Below, in pieces: positions 41,497-50,132 of a DNA stretch of 64,000 nucleotides (positions within the stretch are counted from its first letter, which is position 1; each line of letters starts with the position of its first letter). The position numbers were made by a program, and so were the translations under genes. The notes under the pieces are model-generated. The model was given only the letters and a program-made list of their open reading frames with translations, was not told the DNA's origin and did no database searches. The stretch is from a bacterium (GTDB taxonomy: Bacteria; Vulcanimicrobiota; Xenobia; Xenobiales; JADMJV01): positions 1-64,000 of the forward strand of contig JADMJV010000111.1 in the NCBI GenBank assembly GCA_018780265.1, written 5' to 3'.

Positions 41497-42840
41497 CTAT
41501 ACCTCAAAACGTAGGATGAGCGGAGTTCCAACGAACCCAAAAGCGGCCCGCAACTGGTTCTCCAAATACCGCCGGTAGGAGAAGTGAACCAGCTTGGGCG
41601 AGTTCACTTTCAGGACTACCGTTGGGGGGCAGGTTTTCGGCTGCGATACGTAGAGAACCTTCAACTGCTGACCTTTGTAGCTGGGCGGCGGCTTGAGGGC
41701 CACCGCCTCGCGGACCACCAGGTTGAGGGTGCTGGTGTCCACGCGGCGCTGCCACTGCTCGTGCACATCCAGAGCCGAGGCCAGAATGTCGTTGGTCTCC
41801 AGGCCGGACTTGGCCGACACGTAAATCACCGGCGAATAGGCGATAAAGTCAAGCTCGCTGGCCACCGACTGCACGTATTTGTCCTGGGCCTTCTGACTGC
41901 CCTGGCGCAACATAATGTCCCACTTGTTGACCACGATGACCGAGGCCAGATTGGCTTTTTGAATCTCGCCCGCAATGCGCTGATCCTGCGAACTGATCGG
42001 CTCGCTGGAGTCCAGCACCAGCAGTCCCACCTGCGAGCGCTGCAGCGCCTGCAGCGAGCGCAGGCTGCTGTAATACTCGATGTCTTCGTCCACTTTGCTG
42101 CGTCGGCGCAGGCCGGCCGTGTCCACCAGTCGGATGCGTTTGCCCTCAAACTCAAACAGCGTATCCACCACATCGCGAGTGGTGCCCGCCTCGTGGTGGA
42201 CCAGGGCGCGTTCTTCTCCCAACAGGCGGTTGAGCAGGGACGACTTGCCTACGTTGGGTCGACCCACCAGGGCCACGGCCAGTTCGTGTTCCACTTCTTC
42301 GCCCACTTTGCGGGGAGGCAGCAGTTGCAGCACCAGATCGAGCACGTCACCCGAAAAAGTTCCGTGCAGGGCCGAGATGGGGTGCGGTTCACCCAGGCCC
42401 AACTGGTAGAATTCAAATCGATCGGCCTCCACCCGCGGGCTTTCGGCTTTATTCACCAACAGCATGGTGGGCTTCTGACTGCGCCGCAACAGGTCGGACA
42501 ACTCCAGGTCGAGCGGGTGAATGCCGGCCTGACCGTCAACCACGAACAAAAGCACGGCGGCTTCTTCCAGGGCCACTCGCGCCTGGGCAAAGACGTGTTG
42601 GCGCAGCAAATCGGGATCTTCCGGATCCATGCCGCCGGTGTCAACCACGGCCATGGTGCGTCCACCCCAGATGCAATCGCCGTAAATGCGGTCGCGAGTG
42701 ACGCCCGGCGTGTCGGCCACAATCGAGTGACGCCGACCGGTGAGTCGGTTGAAGAGGGCCGATTTGCCCACGTTGGGGCGGCCCAGAATGGCTACTACCG
42801 GCTTTTGGCCGGCTTCGGAAATCGGCTGGGGTTTACTCAT
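41497..42840 (-). CDS. der: Ribosome-associated GTPase Der
   Basis: Der/EngA (447 aa), with two GTPase domains and a KH-like C-terminus, needed for 50S subunit assembly. First GTPase: GRPNVGKS (about 19-26), DTPGV, DTGG, NKAE. Second: GRPNVGKSS (about 189), TTRD, DTAG, NKWD (about 307). C-terminal KH-like domain about 355-447. The ATG at 42840 has an ATGA overlap with the DUF512 gene; the longer frame lies within that gene and is rejected. Confidence 0.97.
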   Translation of the reverse strand: MSKPQPISEAGQKPVVAILGRPNVGKSALFNRLTGRRHSIVADTPGVTRDRIYGDCIWGGRTMAVVDTGGMDPEDPDLLRQHVFAQARVALEEAAVLLFVVDGQAGIHPLDLELSDLLRRSQKPTMLLVNKAESPRVEADRFEFYQLGLGEPHPISALHGTFSGDVLDLVLQLLPPRKVGEEVEHELAVALVGRPNVGKSSLLNRLLGEERALVHHEAGTTRDVVDTLFEFEGKRIRLVDTAGLRRRSKVDEDIEYYSSLRSLQALQRSQVGLLVLDSSEPISSQDQRIAGEIQKANLASVIVVNKWDIMLRQGSQKAQDKYVQSVASELDFIAYSPVIYVSAKSGLETNDILASALDVHEQWQRRVDTSTLNLVVREAVALKPPPSYKGQQLKVLYVSQPKTCPPTVVLKVNSPKLVHFSYRRYLENQLRAAFGFVGTPLILRFEV

Positions 42841-44279
42841 GAGGCTTTTTGATGCTCCGGAAATTCTCGCACCACCAGCGGGGTGGGCTGCTCCAAATTG
42901 GGACTGTAGCTCTGCAGACCGTGACCACCGGTCAAAGTCTGCAGCCATTCCTGGCAGGTGCTGCCGGCATTGAGAAAAGTGACTTCAAAGCGGTCGGCCA
43001 GAGCCTGCAAGGAGATGTCATCAAGCAGCATTCCCCGGGCCGCCTCCCCCACCACGGCCGCATCTTTCAAGGCCACCCCTGGCACCATCACCAGTGTGTC
43101 GGGTGTCAGAAATTCACGTTCTTTTTCCAGTTGCCGCAACAGATCACGTCCGGCCAGCAGGCCAGCACAGCGCACAAGTTCGCCAAAAAATTCGTTCTTG
43201 ACCACGCTCAGGCGCAGATTCAGCTCGGGCAAGCGCTGGCGTAACTCTTGCAAAAGCGGAGGGAAGATGATGCCGCCATATTCCCCGGTCAGCATCAACC
43301 ATCGGTTGTGCTTGAGTTGAGCGGGCAGAAAACGCTTGCGACGATTGAAGTCCACCAAAAAGCGGCGCACCATTCCTACCCCGTTCTCATGTTGGGGATA
43401 GTCCCCGTAGTGGCGGTGTGGCGGCATGGGCAGGCTGCCGATCAAATACATCTCATCGGCCAGATAGACGATGGGGTCACCGAACTTCGCCTCGAACTCG
43501 CGCTGATAGCGCTCCACCTGAGTCAAAATAGCGGGTACAAGATCAGCCGTAACTGGCCGCAAATGAGGCAGGTGAGCGCGATACCGGGTCAGACCCACCG
43601 GCACTACCGAGATGGTTTGCAGGTTGGGAGCCAGACTGATCAAATCCTGAATGCTGCGGTCTAGATGGGGCCCATCGTTTAGGCCCGGTATCAGCACGAT
43701 TTGAGTGTGCAGATCAATGCCCCACTCGGCCAGTTGACGCAGCTTTTGCATGATAGGCATGTGGGCCAACTTGGTGGACCCGAGCAGTTCTTCGCGCAGA
43801 TCGTCTTCGGTGGCATGAACGGAAACATAAAGTGGAGAGACGTGCTGATCGTGAATGCGCTGCCATTCTTCCTCGGTCACGTTGGTCAGGGTGATAAAGT
43901 TGCCGTGAAGGGTGCTGAGGCGATAGTCGTCATCTCGATAGTAGAGCGAGCCGCGCATCTTTTTGGGCATCTGATCCATAAAGCAAAAGACACATTTGTT
44001 GCGACAGGTTTTGACCCGATTAAAGAGCGTGTCGCTAAACTCGGCTCCCAGCGGCTCGTGCTCAAGGCGAGGCAACTCCAGCCACAAACTCTGTTGATCG
44101 CGCAACACTTCCAGCCGAGTCGAGCCGGTGTAGGCCCGATCCAACAGGTCCATCAAGTCGGTAGGCACCTGGCCGTTGACGGTGAGAATTTGGTCGCCGG
44201 CCTGCAATCCGGCCTGCTCGGCCACCCCTCCCGGGACCACGTCGAGCAGCACCGCCCCTTTGGGGTCAAACGCTCCCAC
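42837..44279 (-). CDS. PDZ, radical-SAM-like DUF512 protein
   Basis: A 480-aa protein: PDZ domain (about 1-70, AEQAGLQAGDQILTVNG), a cysteine motif CRNKCVFCF (about 93-101) of radical-SAM type, and a DUF512 region (about 200-420). The family is a putative FeS/SAM oxidoreductase found next to der in many Firmicutes, Chloroflexi and cyanobacteria; its reaction is unknown. The GTG at 44279 is preferred; a TTG at 44297 is possible. It overlaps the end of cmk by 14 nt and the start of der by 4 nt. Confidence 0.88.
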   Translation of the reverse strand: MGAFDPKGAVLLDVVPGGVAEQAGLQAGDQILTVNGQVPTDLMDLLDRAYTGSTRLEVLRDQQSLWLELPRLEHEPLGAEFSDTLFNRVKTCRNKCVFCFMDQMPKKMRGSLYYRDDDYRLSTLHGNFITLTNVTEEEWQRIHDQHVSPLYVSVHATEDDLREELLGSTKLAHMPIMQKLRQLAEWGIDLHTQIVLIPGLNDGPHLDRSIQDLISLAPNLQTISVVPVGLTRYRAHLPHLRPVTADLVPAILTQVERYQREFEAKFGDPIVYLADEMYLIGSLPMPPHRHYGDYPQHENGVGMVRRFLVDFNRRKRFLPAQLKHNRWLMLTGEYGGIIFPPLLQELRQRLPELNLRLSVVKNEFFGELVRCAGLLAGRDLLRQLEKEREFLTPDTLVMVPGVALKDAAVVGEAARGMLLDDISLQALADRFEVTFLNAGSTCQEWLQTLTGGHGLQSYSPNLEQPTPLVVREFPEHQKAS

Positions 44280-44949
44280 AACGCACCCAGCCGGCAATCT
44301 CGTCTACAACCTGGGCCACTGTGAGGCCAGTGGTGTCCAGTTTGCGGGCCTGCTCCACGCAGATCAGGGGGCTGTCGGCCCGTTCGCTGTCCTGGCGATC
44401 GCGGGCCTCCAGTTCGGCCTCCACCTCGGTCTGAGTGACCGACTTGCCCTTTTGCTGCAGTTCCAGGGAACGACGCCGGGCTCTTTCGCCCAGATCGGCG
44501 GCCAGAAAAATCTTCACTTCCGCCTCGGGCAGTACCACCGAGGCGATGTCGCGCCCTACCATCACCACCCCGCCCCGTTGCGCAAAGGCCTGCTGTCGAG
44601 CCACCAGTTCTCGGCGCACCGCCGGTACACTGGCCACCCGCGCTACCAGTTGGCTGACGCAGGGGTCGTGCAACTCGTCGGTGACATCCTGGCCTGCCAA
44701 AATCATGCGGCAGGTGGGGTGCGGCCGGGCCACTACGTCCATTTTCAGGTCAAAGCTCTCTACCAGCGCCCCTATGGCCGGGTCGTTGCTGGTATCGGTG
44801 CCATCACGAAGGCACTGCAAGGCCACCGCCCGATACATCAGGCCGGTGTCCAGATAGACCAGGCCCAACTGACGGGCCAGTTCGATAGCTACCGTGGTCT
44901 TGCCGCTGCCGGCAAAGCCGTCGATGGCAACGTTCGCTTGTTTACTCAT
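44266..44949 (-). CDS. cmk: Cytidylate kinase
   Basis: CMP kinase (227 aa), producing CDP or dCDP for nucleotide and lipid synthesis. The P-loop is GFAGSGKTT (about 11-19), followed by LDTGLMYRA (substrate loop), VGRDIASVVLPEAEVKIFL (about 135-153), and ERARRRSLELQ (lid). The ATG at 44949 is chosen; the 9-nt longer start is unlikely. It overlaps the M16 gene by 4 nt and DUF512 by 14 nt, so it is one of the coupled genes in the minus-strand operon. Confidence 0.96.
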   Translation of the reverse strand: MSKQANVAIDGFAGSGKTTVAIELARQLGLVYLDTGLMYRAVALQCLRDGTDTSNDPAIGALVESFDLKMDVVARPHPTCRMILAGQDVTDELHDPCVSQLVARVASVPAVRRELVARQQAFAQRGGVVMVGRDIASVVLPEAEVKIFLAADLGERARRRSLELQQKGKSVTQTEVEAELEARDRQDSERADSPLICVEQARKLDTTGLTVAQVVDEIAGWVRCGSV

Positions 44950-46319
44950 AAATCCCAATAAAAAATTCCGCGCGGTCGAGCCACGATCAGGGTAGCGTTG
45001 TCCAAATAGCGTCGGGCCACCTCCTTGACCTCATTGGCAGAGACAGACTCGAGGATACGCATATACTGGCTGTCAAATTCGTAGCCCAGTCCTAACAACT
45101 CGCCCAGAGCCGCCTGAAAGGCCCTCCCCGAGTTGGTTTCGCGCTCTTGCCAGTAGGCGCCGATCACCTTGCGCTTGCTCTCCTCTAACTCCAGGGCGGT
45201 CACGCCGTCTTTTTTCAGGCGCTCGATTTCGATCAACATCTGCTTGCGAGCGGGCCAGACTTGCTCGGGCTTGGTAACGGTATAGGTCAAAAAGTGAGAA
45301 GGGCCGCGTAAGACTGGATACATCGAACCCAACTCGTAGCACAGGCTGCGCTTTTCACGAATCTCGGTAAACAGGCGCGAGGACAGGCCCTCTCCGAGAA
45401 CGGCGTTGATCAGCCGCATCGAAACGTAGTCTCGGCTGGGACCCGGAGGGGCGGGGAAGCCCACAAACAGCCAGCCCAACTGACCCCCGCCGGTAAGAAA
45501 AACCTCCTTCTCGATAGGCTTGGGATCCCAACTGACATCCAAATTTTTCACTTCTTTTTGGGGAATGGAGCCGAAACGGTCTTCCACCCATTTGACTGCT
45601 TCGGTGCGATCGACTCGCCCGGAGATGGACACGATGATGCGATTGGACACATAAAATTGGTCCATGAATTCTTGAACTTGATGCGCGCGCAGCCGCTCCA
45701 GCAGTCCCTCGGCCAGCCGCCCCGAGCGCCGATAGGGATGATAGCGGTAAAAAGTTTGCCGAAAAATGTCATACAACTCACTCAAGGCTCCCTGAGGGGA
45801 CTCGAGATTGGGGATGATTTCCTTGCGGACTTTTTCCAGCTCAACTTCACCGAGCGGCTTCTTTTTGAGGGCGTCGGCTACGGCCGTCAGCAGCATCGGG
45901 AAATCACCCCGGGTGCTGACCATGCTGATGCGCATGTAGTCCAGTTCGGGCGTGACTTTCAGGGTGGCTGCACAATCTTCGATTCGGTCGCTGCCGTCGT
46001 CGGCCAGGCGGATTCGTTCGGTGAGCAGTTCTTGCATGATCTGCTCGATGCCGATGACCGGCGTCGACTCTTCCATGGCACCCACCTGCACCAGCAACTC
46101 CAGGGCCACAATATCTTCTTGGGGCGACTCGTTGACCAGCACGCGCAGTCCGTTGCGCAAAACCTGACGACCCATGGGGGTGGCCCGGGCGGCCCGTATG
46201 CCTCCCCTATCGCTGCTCGAACCAGGCGCCGAGATGTGGATGCTGGTGGGCAAGGGCTGAGCCCAGGCGCTGGCGGTCAGGCTGGCGGCAGACAGCAAGG
46301 CTGCGAAATGGGACTTCAT
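44946..46319 (-). CDS. M16-family peptidase homologue, inactive partner
   Basis: A 457-aa M16 (insulinase/PqqL-like) protein with a signal peptide (MKSHFAALLSAASLTASAWA). The HxxEH zinc motif is replaced by IEQIMQE (about 92-98), and the region NGLRVLVNESPQEDIVALELLVQVGA is conserved, so it is the non-catalytic partner. The second half has the RxxY-like substrate-grip region (EIREKRSLCYELGSMY, about 342). In bacteria such genes occur in pairs with an active homologue forming a heterodimer, as here with the gene at 46316 (ATGA overlap). Likely periplasmic. Confidence 0.9.
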   Translation of the reverse strand: MKSHFAALLSAASLTASAWAQPLPTSIHISAPGSSSDRGGIRAARATPMGRQVLRNGLRVLVNESPQEDIVALELLVQVGAMEESTPVIGIEQIMQELLTERIRLADDGSDRIEDCAATLKVTPELDYMRISMVSTRGDFPMLLTAVADALKKKPLGEVELEKVRKEIIPNLESPQGALSELYDIFRQTFYRYHPYRRSGRLAEGLLERLRAHQVQEFMDQFYVSNRIIVSISGRVDRTEAVKWVEDRFGSIPQKEVKNLDVSWDPKPIEKEVFLTGGGQLGWLFVGFPAPPGPSRDYVSMRLINAVLGEGLSSRLFTEIREKRSLCYELGSMYPVLRGPSHFLTYTVTKPEQVWPARKQMLIEIERLKKDGVTALELEESKRKVIGAYWQERETNSGRAFQAALGELLGLGYEFDSQYMRILESVSANEVKEVARRYLDNATLIVARPRGIFYWDL

Positions 46320-47635
46320 CCTCGACCCCCACCCGGTCGACCGGCCTTAAAGATCAGCCGATAGTGATTGCGGCCGAAATATTTTTGAGCCGCGCTGACC
46401 AGGTCGGCCTTGCTCAGCTTGTTAATGTCATCCATGTAGGTGGTCGAGAAATCCATCTTGTCGATGGTCTCGTACACTCCCCAGTTGTCAGCTTTGCCTG
46501 CGTTGGTCTCGTTGCCAAATCGGTAAAGGTTGGTGAGGGTTTTCTGGGCACGTTTGATGTCTTTGTCGCTAAAATTTCCCTCACGAACCTTCTGCAGCAC
46601 GGCATCGACCTTCTTCAGGGTCTCATCCTCCTTGCCCGCCTCGGCGTCGGCGCTCACGACGATCATGCCCGGATAAGCCTGGGTGAGGTATTCCACTCGG
46701 CCCTGCCGGCCGGTCTTGGCAGCATCCAACTCCTTGCCCAATAAACTGGCTTTGCCGTTACCGATCATAAAGCTGAGCAAATCGATGCGCTGCACGTCTT
46801 TGCGGTCCTTGACCCCCGGCCCCAAAAAGGCCAGCGCGATCTGAGGCTGGCTGCCTTTGCTGACTTCGTTGAGCACCACCGTTTCCGGGGGGGGCGTTTG
46901 AACCGGCATCTTGTCATCGATGCTGCCTTTGGCTTGATAGCTGCCAAAGAGGTCCTGGCAATCGACCAGCACCTGTTGGGGGTCGAGTTCGCCGGTGATG
47001 ACCAACTTGGTGCGAGCCGGCACGTAGAAGTCTCGCTTAAACTGGATCAGTTCGGTGCGTCCAATGCTTTTGAGGTTCTCTTCGGTGCCGATGATACTGC
47101 GTCCGTAAGGATGACTGGAAAAAACCAGCGAATAGAGCTTGTCGGACATCAAGCGGGCGGGTTGATTGAGGCCCAGGTTGTACTCCTCCAATACGACCAG
47201 GCGCTCGGCATCCACGCTCTCTTGCGAGCATTCGGCGTGAAGATAGGCGTCGGCCAGCAGTTCCAGGCCCTTGCGCAAATACTGTTTGGGAAGATTGATG
47301 TAAAAGTGGGTATAGTCGCGCCCTGTGGTGGCGTTGGTGATGCCACCCAGAGCTTCGATTTCCCGCTTGAAGCGTAAGCCGGTGCGAGTGGGAGTGCCTC
47401 GAAAAAACATATGCTCATAAAAATGACTGATTCCGTTGATGGGGGAAGGTTCGTAGACACTGCCCACGCGGATGAAGATATTGAGCGAAACGGTGGGCGA
47501 AGAAAACGACTCCTGCACGATCAGGGGAATGCCGTTGGGCAACACAAAACGCTCGGGAGAGGGAGCCCCCTCTGCGGCCGCTGGCAGCCAGCCCAAGCAA
47601 CCGCAAATCAATCCTTGGATAAGAAATTTCTTCAA
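46316..47635 (-). CDS. M16-family zinc metallopeptidase, active partner
   Basis: A 439-aa secreted M16 peptidase. Start chosen as the TTG at 47635, since GGAGGAG lies just upstream and the result begins KKFLIQGLICGCLGWLPAAAEG, a good signal peptide; a GTG four codons earlier is possible. The zinc motif HFYEH (about 71-75) and downstream Glu in RLVVLEEY (about 147) form the inverted zincin site. It pairs with the inactive homologue downstream to form a typical heterodimer. It is the first gene of the long minus-strand operon; a promoter upstream was not identified. Confidence 0.93.
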   Translation of the reverse strand: MKKFLIQGLICGCLGWLPAAAEGAPSPERFVLPNGIPLIVQESFSSPTVSLNIFIRVGSVYEPSPINGISHFYEHMFFRGTPTRTGLRFKREIEALGGITNATTGRDYTHFYINLPKQYLRKGLELLADAYLHAECSQESVDAERLVVLEEYNLGLNQPARLMSDKLYSLVFSSHPYGRSIIGTEENLKSIGRTELIQFKRDFYVPARTKLVITGELDPQQVLVDCQDLFGSYQAKGSIDDKMPVQTPPPETVVLNEVSKGSQPQIALAFLGPGVKDRKDVQRIDLLSFMIGNGKASLLGKELDAAKTGRQGRVEYLTQAYPGMIVVSADAEAGKEDETLKKVDAVLQKVREGNFSDKDIKRAQKTLTNLYRFGNETNAGKADNWGVYETIDKMDFSTTYMDDINKLSKADLVSAAQKYFGRNHYRLIFKAGRPGGGRG

Positions 47636-47732
47636 GCTCTCCTCCACTCACACCCATCGGTAAAGGACTCGGGGAGTGATTTAGTTCCCATTCGCCCGAG
47701 CCGCCCAGGTTCCTGGGACGCGCAGGTACATG

Positions 47733-47758
47733 AAAAAGCGCACCGGAAAGGTGCGCTT
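47733..47758 (-). terminator. Intrinsic terminator after tRNA-Glu
   Basis: On the minus strand AAGCGCACC-TTTCC-GGTGCGCTT followed by TTT: a perfect 9-bp stem and T-run 5 nt downstream of the tRNA 3' end. Confidence 0.85.
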
Positions 47759-47762
47759 GGGT

Positions 47763-47839
47763 TGGTACCGCGTACGGGATTCGAACCCGTGACTTCCGCC
47801 GTGAGAGGGCGGCGTCCTAAACCCCTAGACCAACGCGGC
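47763..47839 (-). tRNA. tRNA-Glu (CUC anticodon)
   Basis: A complete 77-nt cloverleaf. Anticodon arm CCGCC-CUCUCAC-GGCGG gives anticodon CUC (glutamate, GAG codons). The T arm is ACGGG-UUCGAAU-CCCGU and the D arm GUCUAGGGGUUUAGGAC. The acceptor pairs GCCGCGU with ACGCGGU, so position 1-72 is a G-U wobble, and the discriminator is A followed by an encoded CCA. It has its own promoter and terminator, so it is an independent transcript. Confidence 0.95.
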
Positions 47840-47851
47840 GCTGGTGCAGGC

Positions 47852-47880
47852 AGTATAGCGGCGTCGCCCGACGGCGTCAA
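47852..47880 (-). promoter_or_regulatory. Promoter of tRNA-Glu
   Basis: On the minus strand TTGACG (47875-47880), 17 nt, then TATACT (47852-47857), followed after about 12 nt by the mature tRNA 5' end. Near-consensus sigma-70 form. Confidence 0.85.
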
Positions 47881-47884
47881 GACT

Positions 47885-48271
47885 CTAGCGTGACTGTTCG
47901 GGGTAGCCCAGCCACAGAGTCTTGCTGGTGATGCCGCCATCCCAGCGACGGCCGCCATGAATGCGCACCATCGTGCCGGGCTTGGCATTTTGAAAGAACT
48001 GATAGTAGTTCAGGCTGTCCTCTTTGCTCCAGCCATCCGACTTGGTGATGCGACGGTGAATATCGGTCTTAGGCTCGACGTAACACCAGTTTTGGGTCAC
48101 GTCGGGTTTGGCTTCCGGTAGGGCCACGCCAAAGCGCTGGTTGTTTTCGTCCATCTCGGTGATGCGGTAGTCACCGGTCACCAGCAACAGTTGGGCCTGA
48201 GTGCTGCGGGGGCCGGGGACCACGGTAAGCCCCAACAAAACGAGGGTCGCGCTCAAAAGTAGCTTTTTCAT
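47885..48271 (-). CDS. Secreted protein of unknown function
   Basis: A 128-aa protein with a signal peptide (MKKLLLSATLVLLGLTVVPG, cleavage near 26-27 after TQA) and a GAGGAGGA ribosome-binding site. The mature part (LLLVTGDYRITEMDENNQRFGVALPEA..., WCYVEPKTDIHRR, GTMVRIHGGRRWDGG) contains several Trp and Gly residues and looks like a small beta-domain. No family recognised. It is located between tRNA-Glu and the cyanophycinase-like gene. Confidence 0.7.
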   Translation of the reverse strand: MKKLLLSATLVLLGLTVVPGPRSTQAQLLLVTGDYRITEMDENNQRFGVALPEAKPDVTQNWCYVEPKTDIHRRITKSDGWSKEDSLNYYQFFQNAKPGTMVRIHGGRRWDGGITSKTLWLGYPEQSR

Positions 48272-48358
48272 CCGTTCCTCCTCAGCCGACGATTCCGTCG
48301 GTGCTCAGGGGATCTCCTAGATCGCACACATGTTCCCTTCTGAATTGAGGAAAATTCT

Positions 48359-49315
48359 TCAACGTGCGGAAGTGACTTCGCCCTCCACAACGTTCACGGT
48401 GGTGGCTTCACCTTGCTGGGTGGTCCAGCTGGCCATATCGATCGATTGTCCTGGATCAAGGCGCAAGACCTTGAGGTCGCGATAGGTGAGCGGCTGTCCT
48501 TCGGCAAAAACCTCGGCGGGGCCGCCCGGAGTCACAAAATAGGCACTGTTTGTTCCGACTACGCGGGCCTGGCCATCCGGCTGCAATAACACCGCCGTAG
48601 CCTCGTCCACCCCCAGGCCTCGGGTCACGGATGACTGGCCCTGATTGGCCTGAGCTAAAAATCCCAGCAACCGGCCCATGCGCTCTCTTTGAGAAAAATG
48701 CGTGTCGGTCAGAGTGCGCTCCATGTGGGCCAGCTCTAGAAAACTCTTCTCCAGAGTCACATCCGGACGGGTTGGGTCGGCCAGCACCTCGTCCGAATCG
48801 AGGCCTCCCTGATGAGCGGCAAAAATCCGGTCCCCCAGAACGGCCAGACCAGCGCTGGTGCCGCCCAGGGGAACTCCGCGCAAAATCGCTCGTTGCAAGG
48901 CTGCCTGCACGGGGGTGTCGCGCCAGTAGGAAAGATACTTGCTCTGATCGCCGCCGGCCAGAAAAATCGATTCGGCCTGGTCTATCTTGCGCTCGATCTC
49001 GGGCAAAAAAGAAGCCTCGCGGTCGCTAAAGACCACCGACTCCACCGAATTGGGATGGGTCAGTTGCATCAGATAGTCGTTGTAGCCGTCCGCCCCGGAG
49101 GCGCGCAGAACGAGCACGTCCCCTCCCCCACCTCTTCCGACCAAGAAGCGGAAAGCTTCATCTACATCGTCGCCGCCACCCATCAGCACCGTTCCGCCCT
49201 GACCCTGAGCCTGAGCCGGGCCGGAGTTGCCGCTGAAGTAACTGGTGTAGTGGGCCTGGTCGCTGCGAATACTCGACATGCAGCCAATTATCCAGAATCC
49301 CCCCCAAAAAAACAT
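48359..49315 (-). CDS. Cyanophycinase-like serine peptidase, possible lipoprotein
   Basis: A 318-aa S51-type protein of the cyanophycinase group. Motifs: VLMGGGDDVDEAF (about 43), FLAGGDQSKYL (about 118) and the nucleophile elbow PLGGTSAGLAVLG (about 148-160, catalytic Ser); downstream acidic and histidine residues are present (DTHFSQRERMGRL, about 205). The first 12 residues (MFFWGGFWIIGC) form a short hydrophobic stretch ending in Cys, a possible lipobox. Cyanophycinases degrade the reserve polymer of arginine and aspartate; related enzymes are dipeptidases. It follows the crp-like gene by 6 nt. Confidence 0.85.
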   Translation of the reverse strand: MFFWGGFWIIGCMSSIRSDQAHYTSYFSGNSGPAQAQGQGGTVLMGGGDDVDEAFRFLVGRGGGGDVLVLRASGADGYNDYLMQLTHPNSVESVVFSDREASFLPEIERKIDQAESIFLAGGDQSKYLSYWRDTPVQAALQRAILRGVPLGGTSAGLAVLGDRIFAAHQGGLDSDEVLADPTRPDVTLEKSFLELAHMERTLTDTHFSQRERMGRLLGFLAQANQGQSSVTRGLGVDEATAVLLQPDGQARVVGTNSAYFVTPGGPAEVFAEGQPLTYRDLKVLRLDPGQSIDMASWTTQQGEATTVNVVEGEVTSAR

Positions 49316-49321
49316 GAATGG

Positions 49322-50026
49322 CTACAGAGAGAAGCTGGGCAAATTGGCGATTTCGGCAAACTGCTGCTTGTTGAGAATGGTGATTTTGTGGCCTTCCACC
49401 GTAATCAGTCGGCGCGAGCGCATGTCGCCGATCACTTTGGAGACCGTTTCTCGGGTGGCTCCTACCAGATTGGCCAGTTCTTGATGGGTCAGGGCTTGCG
49501 GAATGGTCACCGCATTGCCCGTTCCAGGGACTCCCAGATCCTGGGCCAGGCTGACCAGTTTGCGCGCGGTGCGCGTAAAACTGTCGAGAAAAGCCATGCT
49601 GGCGATGTCGTCGGTAAGCACCCGCACCCGCCGCGTCAATTGGCGAGTGATGGGTGAAAACATCCGCGGATACTGATTGACCACGTGTAGAAAGTCGCGC
49701 TTGTTCAAGGCTAACAACTGGCCGTCTTCCATAGCGATGGCGTTGGCCGAGCGGGGAAAGTCGTCGAGCAGGGCCAGTTCGCCCAAGAATTGGTAGGGCT
49801 TCAAAATGGCCAGCGTCAATTCTTTGCCGTCCGGATTGACCAACTCCACTTTGACGGAGCCCTCCGTGACGATCAAAAACTCGTCTCCACGGTCGCCCTG
49901 CTGGAAGAGCACCTGACCTTTTGTCATGTGCTTGTGATACAGATATTTGGCCAGTTTGGCCAGGTCCTCAGCCTCCATTCCGGAGAAGAGGGGGACCTCC
50001 CGCAGCATCGACACAGTGTCGCTCAT
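49322..50026 (-). CDS. Crp/Fnr-family transcription regulator
   Basis: A 234-aa regulator. The N-terminal cyclic-nucleotide-binding beta-barrel (about 1-115) has GDRGDEFLIVTEGSVKVELV and LGELALLDDFPRSANAIA, close to the cAMP-binding phosphate cassette (GE-x-ALL-x5-RSA). The C-terminal winged HTH (about 160-225) has THQELANLVGATRETVSKVIGDMRSRRLI. No Fnr-type cysteine cluster. It could control the adjacent cyanophycinase-like gene or the divergent HD-GYP gene. Confidence 0.92.
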   Translation of the reverse strand: MSDTVSMLREVPLFSGMEAEDLAKLAKYLYHKHMTKGQVLFQQGDRGDEFLIVTEGSVKVELVNPDGKELTLAILKPYQFLGELALLDDFPRSANAIAMEDGQLLALNKRDFLHVVNQYPRMFSPITRQLTRRVRVLTDDIASMAFLDSFTRTARKLVSLAQDLGVPGTGNAVTIPQALTHQELANLVGATRETVSKVIGDMRSRRLITVEGHKITILNKQQFAEIANLPSFSL

Positions 50027-50132
50027 GGGGCCCAGTTTCCCTATCTTCCGCTAACGTCCTATCCGTCCCGGACAAATTCTGTTCGAGTATCTAGACTTCT
50101 CCGCTCTCGCCTGTTACCATTGAGTCTTGTCC

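Noticed and set aside
41584..42852. Plus-strand ORF of 422 codons opposite der
   Set aside because: It lies antisense to a fully recognisable Der GTPase, and its composition (many Q, H, V, G) is typical of a shadow frame.
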